Positions 33,980 to 44,538 of a DNA stretch of 64,000 nucleotides are shown here, one piece after another; the first letter of the stretch is position 1; each line of letters starts with the position of its first letter. Origin of the DNA: Cichorium intybus (lineage: Eukaryota > Streptophyta > Magnoliopsida > Asterales > Asteraceae); the NCBI GenBank assembly GCA_023525715.1, contig CM042012.1, positions 57,841,705 through 57,905,704 on the forward strand, given 5' to 3'. The position numbers and the translations under genes were made by a program. The notes under the pieces are model-generated. The model did not search any database. It saw nothing but the letters and a program-made list of their open reading frames with translations, and was not told where the DNA came from.

Positions 33980-36656
33980 TTAACCATACGAATGATGCCT
34001 GTGTCGGTCCTTCTCCCTTGAAGAGTATGAAGACCCATGGTAGTCCCGATCTGAACCAACAAAAGGGCATAATCGTAATTTTACACCTATTGGTAACAAC
34101 GAAATTGAAAGAAAGTTTAAGAGAATTCCAGTCATGTACCTCGCGAAGAATGATGCTTCGGTTTTTCACCATGCCCTGCATATTAACAATTAAAATACAC
34201 AACAAATCAAACTTTTTTAAAAGAGCAGATATCAAAATAAGAAAAACCAAAAACTAACCTCTGTCCTTTGACCGGTGACTTCTATCTTTGACTTTTTCTC
34301 TATCCCGTTCAACATCATCCTGCTCTCTTTCCCTATCGGAATCCCTCCCTCGTTCTCGTTCCCGTTCCCGTTCACGACCTTTGTGTCTTTCCCTTTCCCG
34401 TTCCCGTTCCCGTTCTTTATCCCTCGACCGTTCACCGCTCTGTACTTCTTTACTTTTCGAAACCGATTCCACTTTTAAATCCGCAACACTCTGACTCTCA
34501 TCATCGCTCTTCATCACCTCCTTCACTTTCCCAATCGCGTGTTTCGTCACCGCGTCTTTTAAATCCGTAGCCGGTGACACCTTCGTTGCACTTGCATCAT
34601 CGATCATCTGAGTCCCGTCCTACAACACAAGATGCCAATTCAAATGATATGAAACGACGTAGTTTTGATTTTTTTTATTATTATTATTTTTTTTAAATTC
34701 GCACCTTGGGAGGGGGTTGGGAGGGTGAATCCCAAGACCGATTAGAGACCGTAAAGGAACCGGATTCTTTGCATACGGGGATGTATTGTGCTTTGGGAAG
34801 AGTGTATAAATGAGCTAAAACTCTACAGACTTCATCGATACCGGATTTGTCGGCATCGAAGGCTTTCCACCATGGCGGGTTTTCGGGCAGGGGGACGTGG
34901 AATCTTCGGGCAGCGGCGTATACGACACCGCATGCGACAACTGCGCTTTTGAACCGAACGCATAATGTTGTCCGCAAGCTGTTAATTAAAAAAGGGATAT
35001 ATTCAGGAAAGTCCTTATATTTTGACCCTATATTCGATTAAACCCTAATTGTTATCTTTTATTCAATTAAGCCCTAATTGTTATCTTTTATTCAATTAAA
35101 GCCTAATTGTTATCTTTTATTCAATTAAGCCCAACATTTTGTTAAATGTTGGCAATTTTGGATATATATAAAAAGGAAATATTCATGAAAGTCCTTACAT
35201 TTTGACCATTTTAACAATTTAGAGTTGAATTTTCGGTTTTTATTCAATTAAGTCCTTACATTTTGACCTTTACATTTTAACCATATACATTATCAATTGT
35301 AAAACTATAAAAACGGCATAACCAGCTACTATCCAAAATTGTAAACATTTAACAAAATGTTGGGCTTAATTGAATAAAAAATAACAATTAGGGCTTAATC
35401 GAATATATGGTCAAAATGTAAGGACTTTTCTGAATATATCCCATGAAAAAAAATAGAGTTAATGAAACACACGAACGTAATAGAAAATATTGGTTATACA
35501 TAGTTGTCATAAAAAGTGACCAATTTTCATACCTATCATTAGCAAGATTCCAAGCTTCTTGTCTTAATTCGGGGGGTGTTTCGAGGGTAGCAAGGTAATT
35601 TGATATGAATTTATGAGGATGTTCAACATGGCAAATGAACGCCATCTCTTTTAGTAAATGTCGTTCGGATCTTATTAAATCCATCTTCAATTCTGTATAT
35701 TTCTGTACATGTGCAATAAATACCACTTTTTAGGCTATGTTTGACTAACTAGCTGCTAGCTGATAGCTGATAAACTAGATGGTAGCTGATAAAAAATGGC
35801 GTTTGGTAAATCCTAGCTGATAAGCTAGCTGGGAAATTAAAATGTCATAAAAGGGTATGTAAAAAAATAAGTTTTTTTTAATTATTAAGGGTATATTTGG
35901 AAAATTTTAAAAATGCCCTTAAAAAAGCTAACTTATAAGCTACTTTTTGGCGTGCCAAACATGAAAACCTAAAAAACTCGAAAAATAAGTTAGTTTATCA
36001 GCTAGTAGTGGCGCGCCAAACACAGCCTTAGATGGAAAATAAACCATCTTTCACCAGTTGCAAAAAGGTAATAAAATTATAAAATTATAAAACTATAAAA
36101 TTAAATACCTTTGAAAAGGCATCTAAATGTTCGATAGGTAAATTCTCCCTTCTACATTCCATTCTATGAAAAACATTGAGAACATGTCTTGCTCTTCTAG
36201 GATTTTCCTCTAGTTTTGAAGCAAGCCACACACAGCTAGCAGCAATTCTCTGTTACCAAAAACATAATTTTTAGAAAATAAAATTTTGAAAAAGAAATAT
36301 TTATTAACACTAAAAATGTAAAACAAACCTTCACGTTGAAACGAACAAATGACTTCTTGCAATAGAATCGATGGAATAGAACTTGACCTGTGGCCATTAC
36401 TTGTTGTGGTCTGTGTGGTATAAAGTTAAAGAATTCTATAATCATACATTTTTTGATACAATTGTATAAAAAAAAGGAAATGTATTTGATTGTGAAAAGG
36501 ATACAACTTGAGTAAAATGCCACTTTCTTGAATAAGATCGCATCCATATATTCTAAGTGTTGTTTCAGTGGCTTCATCTATTCCATCTTTTCTAGAAGGT
36601 GTGTTTTCAAGTTGTTCATCTGTTAGGTAGAATGTATCTATAGCTGTGTAAATCAT
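33980..36656 (-). CDS. CYCL1-1: Cyclin-L (arginine-rich cyclin), eight coding exons, 428 aa
   Basis: Coding exons on the minus strand: 36656-36505, 36410-36329, 36249-36109, 35702-35533, 34978-34705, 34619-34259, 34175-34140 and 34050-33980. All have GT..AG borders and sum to 1287 nt with a TAA stop. The start MIYTAIDTFYLTDEQL is the plant cyclin-L start. The two cyclin folds span about residues 30-260 (YCKKSF, CVWLASKLEE, HPHKFISNYLATLETPPELR, ARRFHVPLPENPPWWKAFD). The C-terminal ~150 residues are Arg/Glu/Asp-rich with RERERER runs ending RHRHHSYG. Cyclin-L partners CDK11/CDKG kinases in nuclear speckles and acts in pre-mRNA splicing and transcription. The RS-like tail is shorter in RS dipeptides than the textbook version. 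Introns carry two MITEs. A 5' UTR intron (about 36674-37277) is likely. Confidence 0.92.
34994..35442. mobile_element. MITE in a cyclin-L intron, with internal tandem repeats
   Basis: The ends GGGATATATTCAG.AAAGTC and CTGAATATATCCC form an inverted repeat of about 100 bp, including ATTTTGACC..ATATTCGATTAA and CCCTAATTGTTAT. Within it a ~29-bp unit CCTAATTGTTATCTTTTATTC.. is repeated about three times (35042-35130). A second inner inverted repeat, AACATTTTGTTAAATG, surrounds the middle. Confidence 0.82.
35731..36030. mobile_element. hAT-like MITE in a cyclin-L intron
   Basis: The left end TAGGCTATGTTTG and the reverse complement of the right end TAAGGCTGTGTTTGGCG, followed by shared TAGCTGATAAACTA, mark terminal inverted repeats of a ~300-bp element with no ORF. 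The (G)GCTGTGTTTGG end is common among plant hAT-type MITEs. Confidence 0.72.
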
Positions 36657-37277
36657 GGTTGATAGGGACTACACTGTTACAAAGAAAAAAACAGTGTTCA
36701 ATATTAGTAGCATTAACAAAATAGAGACATGTTGGTTTCATAAAATAACAAGAAATATTTGAAGGACAAATGCAAACAACTATGCCAAATTTTATGATTC
36801 AAAATGATGAATGTTAGTTTGTTACAATCTTTGAAGTCCTATTAATAGTACTAAAATCATCTAGCATTTCATACAATAACAAGATCAACATTTAGCTTGT
36901 TTCAGAAGCTAGCATACAAATGAAGTTATTGTTCTTATGAAGGATGTATGACCTTAAGTGAAGTTAGCTTCTCAAAAATTTGAATCCTTCAACAAAATTT
37001 CACTTTTAAAATCTCCAGGTTAACAAAGCTTAACGATTAAATTTTGATTTTTTTAAAAGGCGCTAACAAAATGTTTAAGTAGAAAACTAACGATTAACAA
37101 TGAACAGATCGAATTTCAGCAAACCCTAACTTGAACTAGAATTCACCCAATTAACAAACCCTAATAATTAACGAATCGCATAAAACAATTAATAATAAAC
37201 AATTATATAACTAATTATTGACAACTGAAAAACAAAAGTTGATAATATATTTCACAAATTACAAAATCGCAGAAATA

Positions 37278-37460
37278 CCTCAAATTCAAATCCCTTTACC
37301 GGCAAAGCGGCAGGCAGACTGGCGAAGGTGGTGCAAGGCGATAGCAGGGGGTGAGGCCGACCACGACGGCAGTAGGGGCGGAGGGTAGACGGCGACGCGC
37401 AGAGGCCCGAGAGTGAGGACAGAAAGAGGGCTATGGTGGTGAACGCTTGCGACGATATAT
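37278..37460 (-). promoter_or_regulatory. Probable 5' UTR exon and promoter-proximal region of cyclin-L
   Basis: A GC-rich patch in AT-rich surroundings ends, on the minus strand, with a donor-like GAG|GTATTTCTG at 37277. An acceptor-like TTTGTAACAG lies 18 nt before the cyclin-L ATG. The transcription start is not defined. Confidence 0.5.
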
Positions 37461-38690
37461 TTCAGCGGGGGTCCGTAGGGGTGGAGCCCGTTAAGACACT
37501 AGATAATACTCGTCACAAACTTATAGTTATACTTATGTTAAAATCGATATGGAAGCAAAAAATTCAGTTTATATTCTAAGACCAATTCATTTTGTTTTGG
37601 ATTTTTCATTCAATAAGAATGGTTTTTGATCTATTTTGTTTTTCTTTCATTTCCATTGCATAAAACAATAAAAAAAATAACAATTAGGTATATGGGTTTA
37701 GTAACATAAATAACCATTTAAAGACTAAAAACATATACCCAACAATGCACTAACTAAATGTAAAAAATAGAGATATATATGTTATAAAAACAAGTTGTAA
37801 GACAGGATACAAGATGCATAGTTGGTAAAAAGACCTAACATATAAATTAAATCTGAACTCAACCCAATAATTAACGGGTTGGTTTGAGATTTTCAGTTCA
37901 TTTAACTAAATGAGTCAACATATTAAATTCGTTTAATGAAATGGATTGTGTTAGGATTGAAATTTACAACTCAAATTTAACATGTAATCTATTTAAGAAT
38001 TATATTTATATTTATTTTATATCTTATTATATATTATCTAATAATTAATATTTTATGTATTGTACTTGCAATACATAGACATATTAGGCACTGTACTTGC
38101 AATACATAAACATATTAGGCATTGAAAGTCTTCAAAAACATGTAAGTACAATGCATAAAGAGATTAAATAGCTAATTTATTCCTTCTATTTTATTACAAA
38201 TGCTTCATGCAACTTATCCTATTGAGGAACTTATAGCGATGGTTCATATAAGACATTGACCATTTGCATTCAATGATCCATCCTTAAGAATATTGGTTTG
38301 GTTACATTCATTGTTAGAGTATATCGGTCTGATTCTCATTGATACCATATTTTTTATTTTTTATGAAATTTAAATGGTTCCCATTTCAATATGTTTATTA
38401 AACAAGTTGGGTTGACAAAAAAAAACGCGTCAACATGATTAAGCCAAACATGTTGGGTTGGGTTAGGTTGGGAATTCTCAACCTTTCTACTTAAACATGT
38501 TGTAAGGTTGAGATTTTCAACATGTTTACTTAAATATGCCAACCTAAAAATAATCCAACTTGACCATTTTCACCACTAACATGATAAGCCAGTGGGTAAG
38601 CAAAGATGAGATATGAGAAATCACTAATGGCCTTAAAATTTCTCAGGCCAAAATAAAACAGAATACAGAATACATCAATAGTATATATCG
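37461..38690. other. AT-rich intergenic stretch with a 31-bp tandem duplication
   Basis: No gene. TGTACTTGCAATACATA-ACATATTAGGCA occurs twice in tandem at about 38061-38121. A run of AACATGTTGGGTTGGGTTAGG-type words occurs near 38400-38530. Confidence 0.6.
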
Positions 38691-39499
38691 GTTGCTTCGA
38701 GCATCTTCAACCCCACCTCAAATGCCTTTTTCTACTCTATATATCTCCAACCCACTCCATATTTGACTTCATTTTGGATTAAATGAATAGTATAATCAAA
38801 ATATAGAGTTATATTATTCATTTGCACCAAAATGGAGTTGAACTTTCACCTTTCAAATATGGTCTCTCTTTTAATATTCATATGTTTTTAGTTTATTTTA
38901 AATTACTAGTTATAACGTAAATATAATAACTAATATTTGTAATACACATTATATATTAAATGATATTAATTAATCGTAAAAATAAGTTTTAATATTTACC
39001 TTTTAAATTCATATAGAATGTTTAATGATTAAAAAAATTAATATATGGTACTATATTTTGTAAAAGCTTATGATTGAAGAATATCTTACAATACAAATAT
39101 TCTAATAAAACATGCAGTTACGTCATATTACAATAATAACTAACAAAAAACTAACAATAGATAATGTTATTAATCTAATAATCATGCAAATGAGATTCAG
39201 TTCCCTCCAAGGTTACTAGAATATTATTCAAATGATGAAGACATATGAGGAATTTGTTAATATTATGTTTAGCCATTTTTACTAAAATATGTGCTTGTTT
39301 AGCCAAAACATAAGCTCGAATGTTTGGATCCACTATTGAGTTCAGACCGTGATGCAACATCTTGCTTTAGGGTTTAACCTCTTTCAAAACATAATTTTTA
39401 CTTTGATTATCCAAGATTTTTGCCTTTAAGTAAATGATTTTTTAACTATTTTATATTTTTTATTCACTTCATCAATGGTGATGATTGTTGATGCTATCT
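38691..39499. other. Possible decayed PIF/Harbinger-type remnant
   Basis: GAGCATCTTCAACCCCACC at about 38699 resembles a PIF/Harbinger terminal repeat, but no matching opposite end was found. A 61-codon minus-strand frame at 39175-39360 (AKQAHILVKMAKHNINKF) is not recognised. Confidence 0.3.
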
Positions 39500-40150
39500 A
39501 TAACATCCCAATTCATACACCATTGAATATACATGATTTAATAGCAGATAAACAGAGTTGTATTCCAATTTCATTTATCAAAATACATAGTTTTGTGTAT
39601 TGTTGGATGTAACAATATATATACAAGAGTCATGGAAAGCAATACAAGTATATAAAATGTTATACAATAGTTTATCAACTATTTAGCTTCCATGTCTTTA
39701 AGTCACTAGAAGGTATTCTAGTATGAAAGTTCAATCAACTTTCTTATTACTCCTTGCCAACAATTTCATGAATACATGTCATAAAACACACACATAAGAT
39801 AGGTAAGACAATTGTCTTATGAGTATATAAAACAAATATCATCGTTTATATTGTCAATTGATATGGGAAGTACATTCCCTATTTGTATCACACATGTATT
39901 CAATTGCCATTTGGGTTGGGACGAACCCTTCCCATTATGGTCTTTACAAGGGAAGTATCATTCCAAAATCCAGAAGAGGTCGGACCTTGTCATGGATATG
40001 ATAATGGATGTCACAATCCTCACGATAGTCATTATAATGGGAGTTTCATTCCCAATTCCATCAAGGTCGAACATATATATGAAGAAATCCTAATTTTGTT
40101 GATGACCAGGCAAAAGTTATAGATGATGTGACAGTATCCCTTGATGACTA
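39500..40150 (-). repeat. Probable decayed LTR fragment (minus strand)
   Basis: TAACATCCCAATTCA near 39502 looks like the inverse of an LTR end. An ACTCATAAGACAATTGTCTTA word (minus strand, about 39804-39824) resembles the ACTCACT-plus-stem-loop module seen in the intact LTRs of this window. GATGAC.AGGCAAA is duplicated at about 40100 and 40144. No ORF. Confidence 0.35.
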
Positions 40151-41263
40151 GGCAAAGGTTTATCGGGATACTTCTTCAAAAATCTGATAATGGCTTTTAT
40201 ACAAAAATGGACTTTATCCCCCCTAGAAGGCCAAAAAATAACATGAAACCAACAAGTAGTAGTTGGTTGGACTACGATAATTATTTCCCAAATAAAAACC
40301 AATTCTTTATTAAACCGACTGGTTCCTTTGAACCTGGTTTTTTTAACCAAATGTTTTTTTGTGAGTGACTTAGTCTTATATTGTACCGAGTTGGTCCGAT
40401 TTGTTTCAACTTTTGACTGAGTTATTTCTATTTAGTCGTATTTTGGATCAAGTTGGACCCTTTTTTAAACAAATTTGAAAGGTTTCCGAGTTTTTTGGCC
40501 AATTTGATTAAACTAGCCTCGCTAGAAGGCCGAGTCCGAGTAACTCGTCGAATACTCAGCCGAGTTGTCTAAGTTTACAACACTAGTATTACCTGAAAAT
40601 CAAATAACCCGATCCAAAGCATCTAGACAACTATTTGGTTCGAGTGAATTATTCGATTTCGGTTTTCTACGACCCCTCCATTTTTTGGTAAACAGAATGG
40701 TGTGGCGGCTAGGAGAGTAATTACTCTTTGCACCAAATATTATATCGTTTTCCTTATTTTGTTCCAAAAAATAATATAATGGGAACATCATATGGTCACC
40801 TGCAAGATGAATTTGCATTCAAATATTCTTGGTCCTTGTTTTTGTTACTTTTTCTTATTCAATGAAATTCTAGTCCACTATGCTAACTTTTTTCAAATTA
40901 GACAAGAATCTATCAAATAGCATAACCAAAACCATATTCATCATGCATCTATATATCTATATAAGTAAATATAAAAACAAATACACCTGATGGATATGAA
41001 AGGCAAATAACATAGTCCACTATGCTAACTTTTTAAGACTGTATTTCAAGTTTATTTAAAGTTTTGGATAATAAATGATATGCATATAAGTAATTGAAAA
41101 CATTGTATTGTATTTAAAGAGTACAAAGTTTTAGTATAAATGTAAGTACAAAGTTTTAGTATAAAAACCTCAAAACCCTCACACCAATAATCATCCCTAT
41201 AGTTACATGTTTTGTTATATTAAGCCATCAATTTATAAAATTTAACTCAAAAAAACAAAATTG
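40151..41263. other. Intergenic with a MITE-end-like motif
   Basis: No gene. CGAGTACTCAGCCGAG-type repetitive wording ending TTTACAACACTAG (about 40540-40587) resembles one end of a known plant MITE type, but the partner end was not found. The part just before 41264 should be the ALG14 3' UTR. Confidence 0.4.
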
Positions 41264-42583
41264 CTACATAAGACGTCCCACATAATGAGCTCGCGGATAT
41301 TGTTTTTTTAATTGTGGCCATTGCACAAATAACTGATCCGCCATGTGTAATTTATAAAGAAGTAAACCACTGAGTGATAGTCTTTTAACTCTTGCAATAC
41401 TCTCAACATAAAAAATATTCGACCATCTAATTCCCAAAACCTGAAAAAGTCAACAAATTAATAATACAATGTTTGACTTTGTATAGTTTAAGAAATTGTT
41501 TAACTGCTTGTCAAATATCCAATGTACAAAATCTTGGGAGACCAAAACTAATATCGTTGGTTTTGTAAATGTTGAAAAGGGCATTGTGGTCATTTTAGCT
41601 TTATAATTTCGTAAAAATAAAATGATGAAATTTTAGGGTTTGAAGAATACAAACCTTGAAAATAAACGCGACTGCACATATGGGAATACAAGTACCAGGA
41701 CCGTTGCATAGAATCTGCATAGAGAATATAGAAGATTAAATGCAAGAAATAGTGGTGTTTAACTTATTAAGTAAAAAAAATAAACAAATATAAAGACAAA
41801 AAGATAATGAGATATAATATTAGTTGAAGTGAAGTAAAATAAAAATAGTACCACTTGAGGTCTTATTTTGAACATGAGCCACAAAGCATGACATAAAGCA
41901 AACAATGTAGTCCCAATTGAAGTAATATACGATTGTCCCACTTCACGGCTTCGATATATCTGCATAAATTTGGACGAATTTGCCCCTTGCAAACTTGTCT
42001 GCACAATTAGAGACATCTGACATGACATGACATGACATGACATGACATGACATGACATGACATGACAGAACAGATTATACTACACATAGATACCTCATTA
42101 GATTCTTTGCATAAAAATTTATCATTATTGTAAAATAAGTCATATCAACTAATATATGAAATTTATTTCTTATTAATATACCTTATCGTTCAAATTGTTT
42201 TCAAAAACACGCGCCTTTTGAAGACTCATGTTATCGGTTGCTGCAGCAATGTAGAATCTTGGAGAAAATCGATCGGGTTGCATAACGGATAACAAATTTA
42301 TCATTTCTGCTGTGTGTCCCCCTACATCAAAACCAAGAAATATGATTAAATTCGAGCTTGAAAAGTAGTCAAATTGAATATTTCTTTTTTGTGTAGGAAT
42401 AAGAAAGGAAATACGGTTGGAATTTGGAAACAAACCTGAACCCAAAACAACAAGGGTGCTCAAATGCTTTTGAGAATTGTTATGGATCGGTTTATTGCTT
42501 TGAGATATTACATATAGAATCCGGAGTAATAGTAGTGTGGTAGTAATAACAACAATCAGAACAATTGAGATGACCTCCACCAT
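41264..42583 (-). CDS. ALG14: ALG14, UDP-GlcNAc transferase membrane-anchor subunit (five exons, 223 aa)
   Basis: Exons on the minus strand: 42583-42436, 42321-42182, 41998-41852, 41714-41655 and 41440-41264. They sum to 672 nt with a TAG stop and have consistent GT..AG borders. The protein has an N-terminal membrane anchor (about residues 5-22), then STLVVLGSGGHTAEM (the Alg14 glycine motif), YIAAATDNMSLQKAR, YRSREVGQSYITS, ILCNGPGTC and a C-terminal FVQWPQLKKQYPRAHYVG. Alg14 recruits catalytic Alg13 to the ER membrane. Together they add the second GlcNAc to dolichol-linked GlcNAc in N-glycan assembly. The ATG at 42583 is preferred over 42628 because a TTTCTGATTTCAG acceptor-like site lies between them, suggesting a 5' UTR intron. 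Confidence 0.93.
42018..42066. repeat. (ATGAC)n pentanucleotide microsatellite
   Basis: About ten copies inside ALG14 intron 2. Confidence 0.95.
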
Positions 42584-43440
42584 TAAATCACTGAAATCAG
42601 AAAAATCAAAAATGTAAACTAATATCATGTTTGATTAAGCCTCTGAATAGCTATGTTGAACGATGAAAAATTACCATTGTATCCTTTTATTTAAAACAAT
42701 AATATACACCAACAAAAAATCAAAAACTTTAAGAATTTCATCCTACATGTTATTAAACTCAAAAACTATAGAAAAATTATACATATGATAATCAAAAATT
42801 ATTTACACAAATTAACACCTAAATTGAACTGCAGCTTTCGGTCTGGAATTTAATCCAGTTCTGCGCAAATGGAAGTGCAGCTTTCAGTCGACAACCATTT
42901 TGCACAAAAACCACCACAGTTTTCGATCAAACTACATTCCTTTTCCTCTTATAAACATACACCAACAAACTAGGAAACAACTTCTGCTATCCAAGCACCA
43001 TTCCTCTTTCGTTCTGCTACTCAATTTCATTATTTTTTTCCTTTTCTTGTTCGTTTGATGACACAACTAAGGAATTCTGATTCAGCCTTATAGGGTTTAC
43101 TCGAGAAGAATTAGAACCAAAAACAAGAAGGGGAATCGAAATGGGGAGAGGAAGAGTGCAATTGAAGCGGATCTAGAACAAAATAAGTAGGCAAGTCACC
43201 TTCTCAAAGCATTAAAAATCCTTACCCTGTCAGAGCAGCACCGTGAGAAGCAGAGGAGAGTGAGCAACAGCGGAGGTGAGCAGGCGGCAGGGCGGATGCA
43301 GCCGGCGATCCCTAGGCGGCGGAAGCAACGGAGGTGAGCAGCAGAAGTGCCGATAGGCAGACAGATGGCGTTCAGGGCGGTGGTCGTGAGCAGCAGCGCC
43401 GCCGGCAGCTGGAGGTGGCAGTGGTATTGCCGGCGTGAAT
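42584..43440 (-). promoter_or_regulatory. ALG14 5' UTR intron, leader exon and promoter-proximal region
   Basis: On the minus strand TCTGACAGG|GTAAGG near 43226 is a good donor, and the acceptor lies just before the ALG14 ATG. The leader region 43230-43440 is GC-rich with GGCGG/CAGCAG wording. No gene is seen on the plus strand. Confidence 0.5.
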
Positions 43441-44167
43441 TTTCTGAGATGGGGGAGGAGGGATCGCTGAAGAGAAAAAAGAAAGCAGTTTACGGGAAGA
43501 GAAAAAGATGGAAGGGATATTAAGGTAAAGGTCGTAGTCGTAGTCTCGTACGAGAACTGATAACCCTAGTAAATCGATAAATCATTATGATGCACTTGAC
43601 AGACAAAAATTCTTAAATAATATAAACTGCTTGATGCAGTTTTATGGTGAATACAACTAGAATTGCCTGATGCTGTTAAAGATGGCAAGAAGAAAGATAC
43701 AGAAATTCATAGATTCATAAACAAATCCCTAAATTCCGACTTGTTAACAACACTTTACCTGCTGATTAACGATTGCAAGAAGGAAGACGGCGAGGGGCGG
43801 CAAAAAGGTCGACGGCGAGGGGCAGAAAGGATGAAGACAAGATGATCGTGTTTCACTGATGTATTGCCGAAGATGCTTCAATTGTACGATGATTCTTTCT
43901 GCGATTTAGAAGGTAAGGGTAGTATGGTCCATTAGGGTTTTCTTTCTAACTTTAATTGAAATATATAAACGATTATAAAACATTAAAAATTGTAAAAACT
44001 AAAAACAAAAAGAAGGGATTTTGATGTATTTAAAATTTTAAAAACTTAAAAAGGATAAATATGATATTTTGAAATTAATTTGATTTTTAATTAAGGTGTA
44101 ACCAACTAATTTTAATTATTTTCATTTATATTTGACGTGGCAGATTTATTGAAACAGTTTTATTATT
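43441..44167. other. Intergenic, no feature recognised
   Basis: AT-rich except around 43780-43850. The 60-codon frame there has no recognisable content. Confidence 0.55.
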
Positions 44168-44338
44168 GGGTTATTGTTACTGTAGCACATTCAACTTTTG
44201 AATTTTACTCGATTTAGTCCTTAAACTTTTTTTTTGCGTAATTAGTCCTTAAACTATTAAATAATGTGTAAATTATACCATTGACTTCCAATTTAGAAGG
44301 TTTCACCGGTTAATTGGCTGATGTGGCAAGACACGTAG
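44168..44338 (+). repeat. Left TIR of the MULE
   Basis: Matches the reverse complement of 49639-49813 over about 170 bp with scattered differences. Confidence 0.88.
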
Positions 44339-44538
44339 TTTAGGTATAACTTTATTCATATTTAAAAATCCACGTAGATTAGGTTTTATAAAAAAATGGA
44401 AGACTGATTGTTTTAATCGGTTTTATCAGAGGGTACCCTTTATCAGACTTACGAACTAGAAAAGCATCGAAGGAAAAACTAGGGTTTAAGCAAATCGATC
44501 AGTGTTACGATCAATCGGAACGAGCAGAAGCTGAAGAA

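Noticed and set aside
34254..34494. Plus-strand Phe/Pro- and Ser/Arg-rich frames opposite the cyclin-L tail
   Set aside because: They are antisense shadows of the RERERER-coding repeats in the real minus-strand exon.
39175..39360. 61-codon minus-strand frame as a transposase fragment
   Set aside because: The only hint is a one-sided PIF/Harbinger-like end 480 bp away. The protein itself shows no transposase motif.
43663..43845. 60-codon Lys/Arg-rich frame as a gene
   Set aside because: No recognisable domain, no supporting leader or splice sites, and it is of a size expected by chance.
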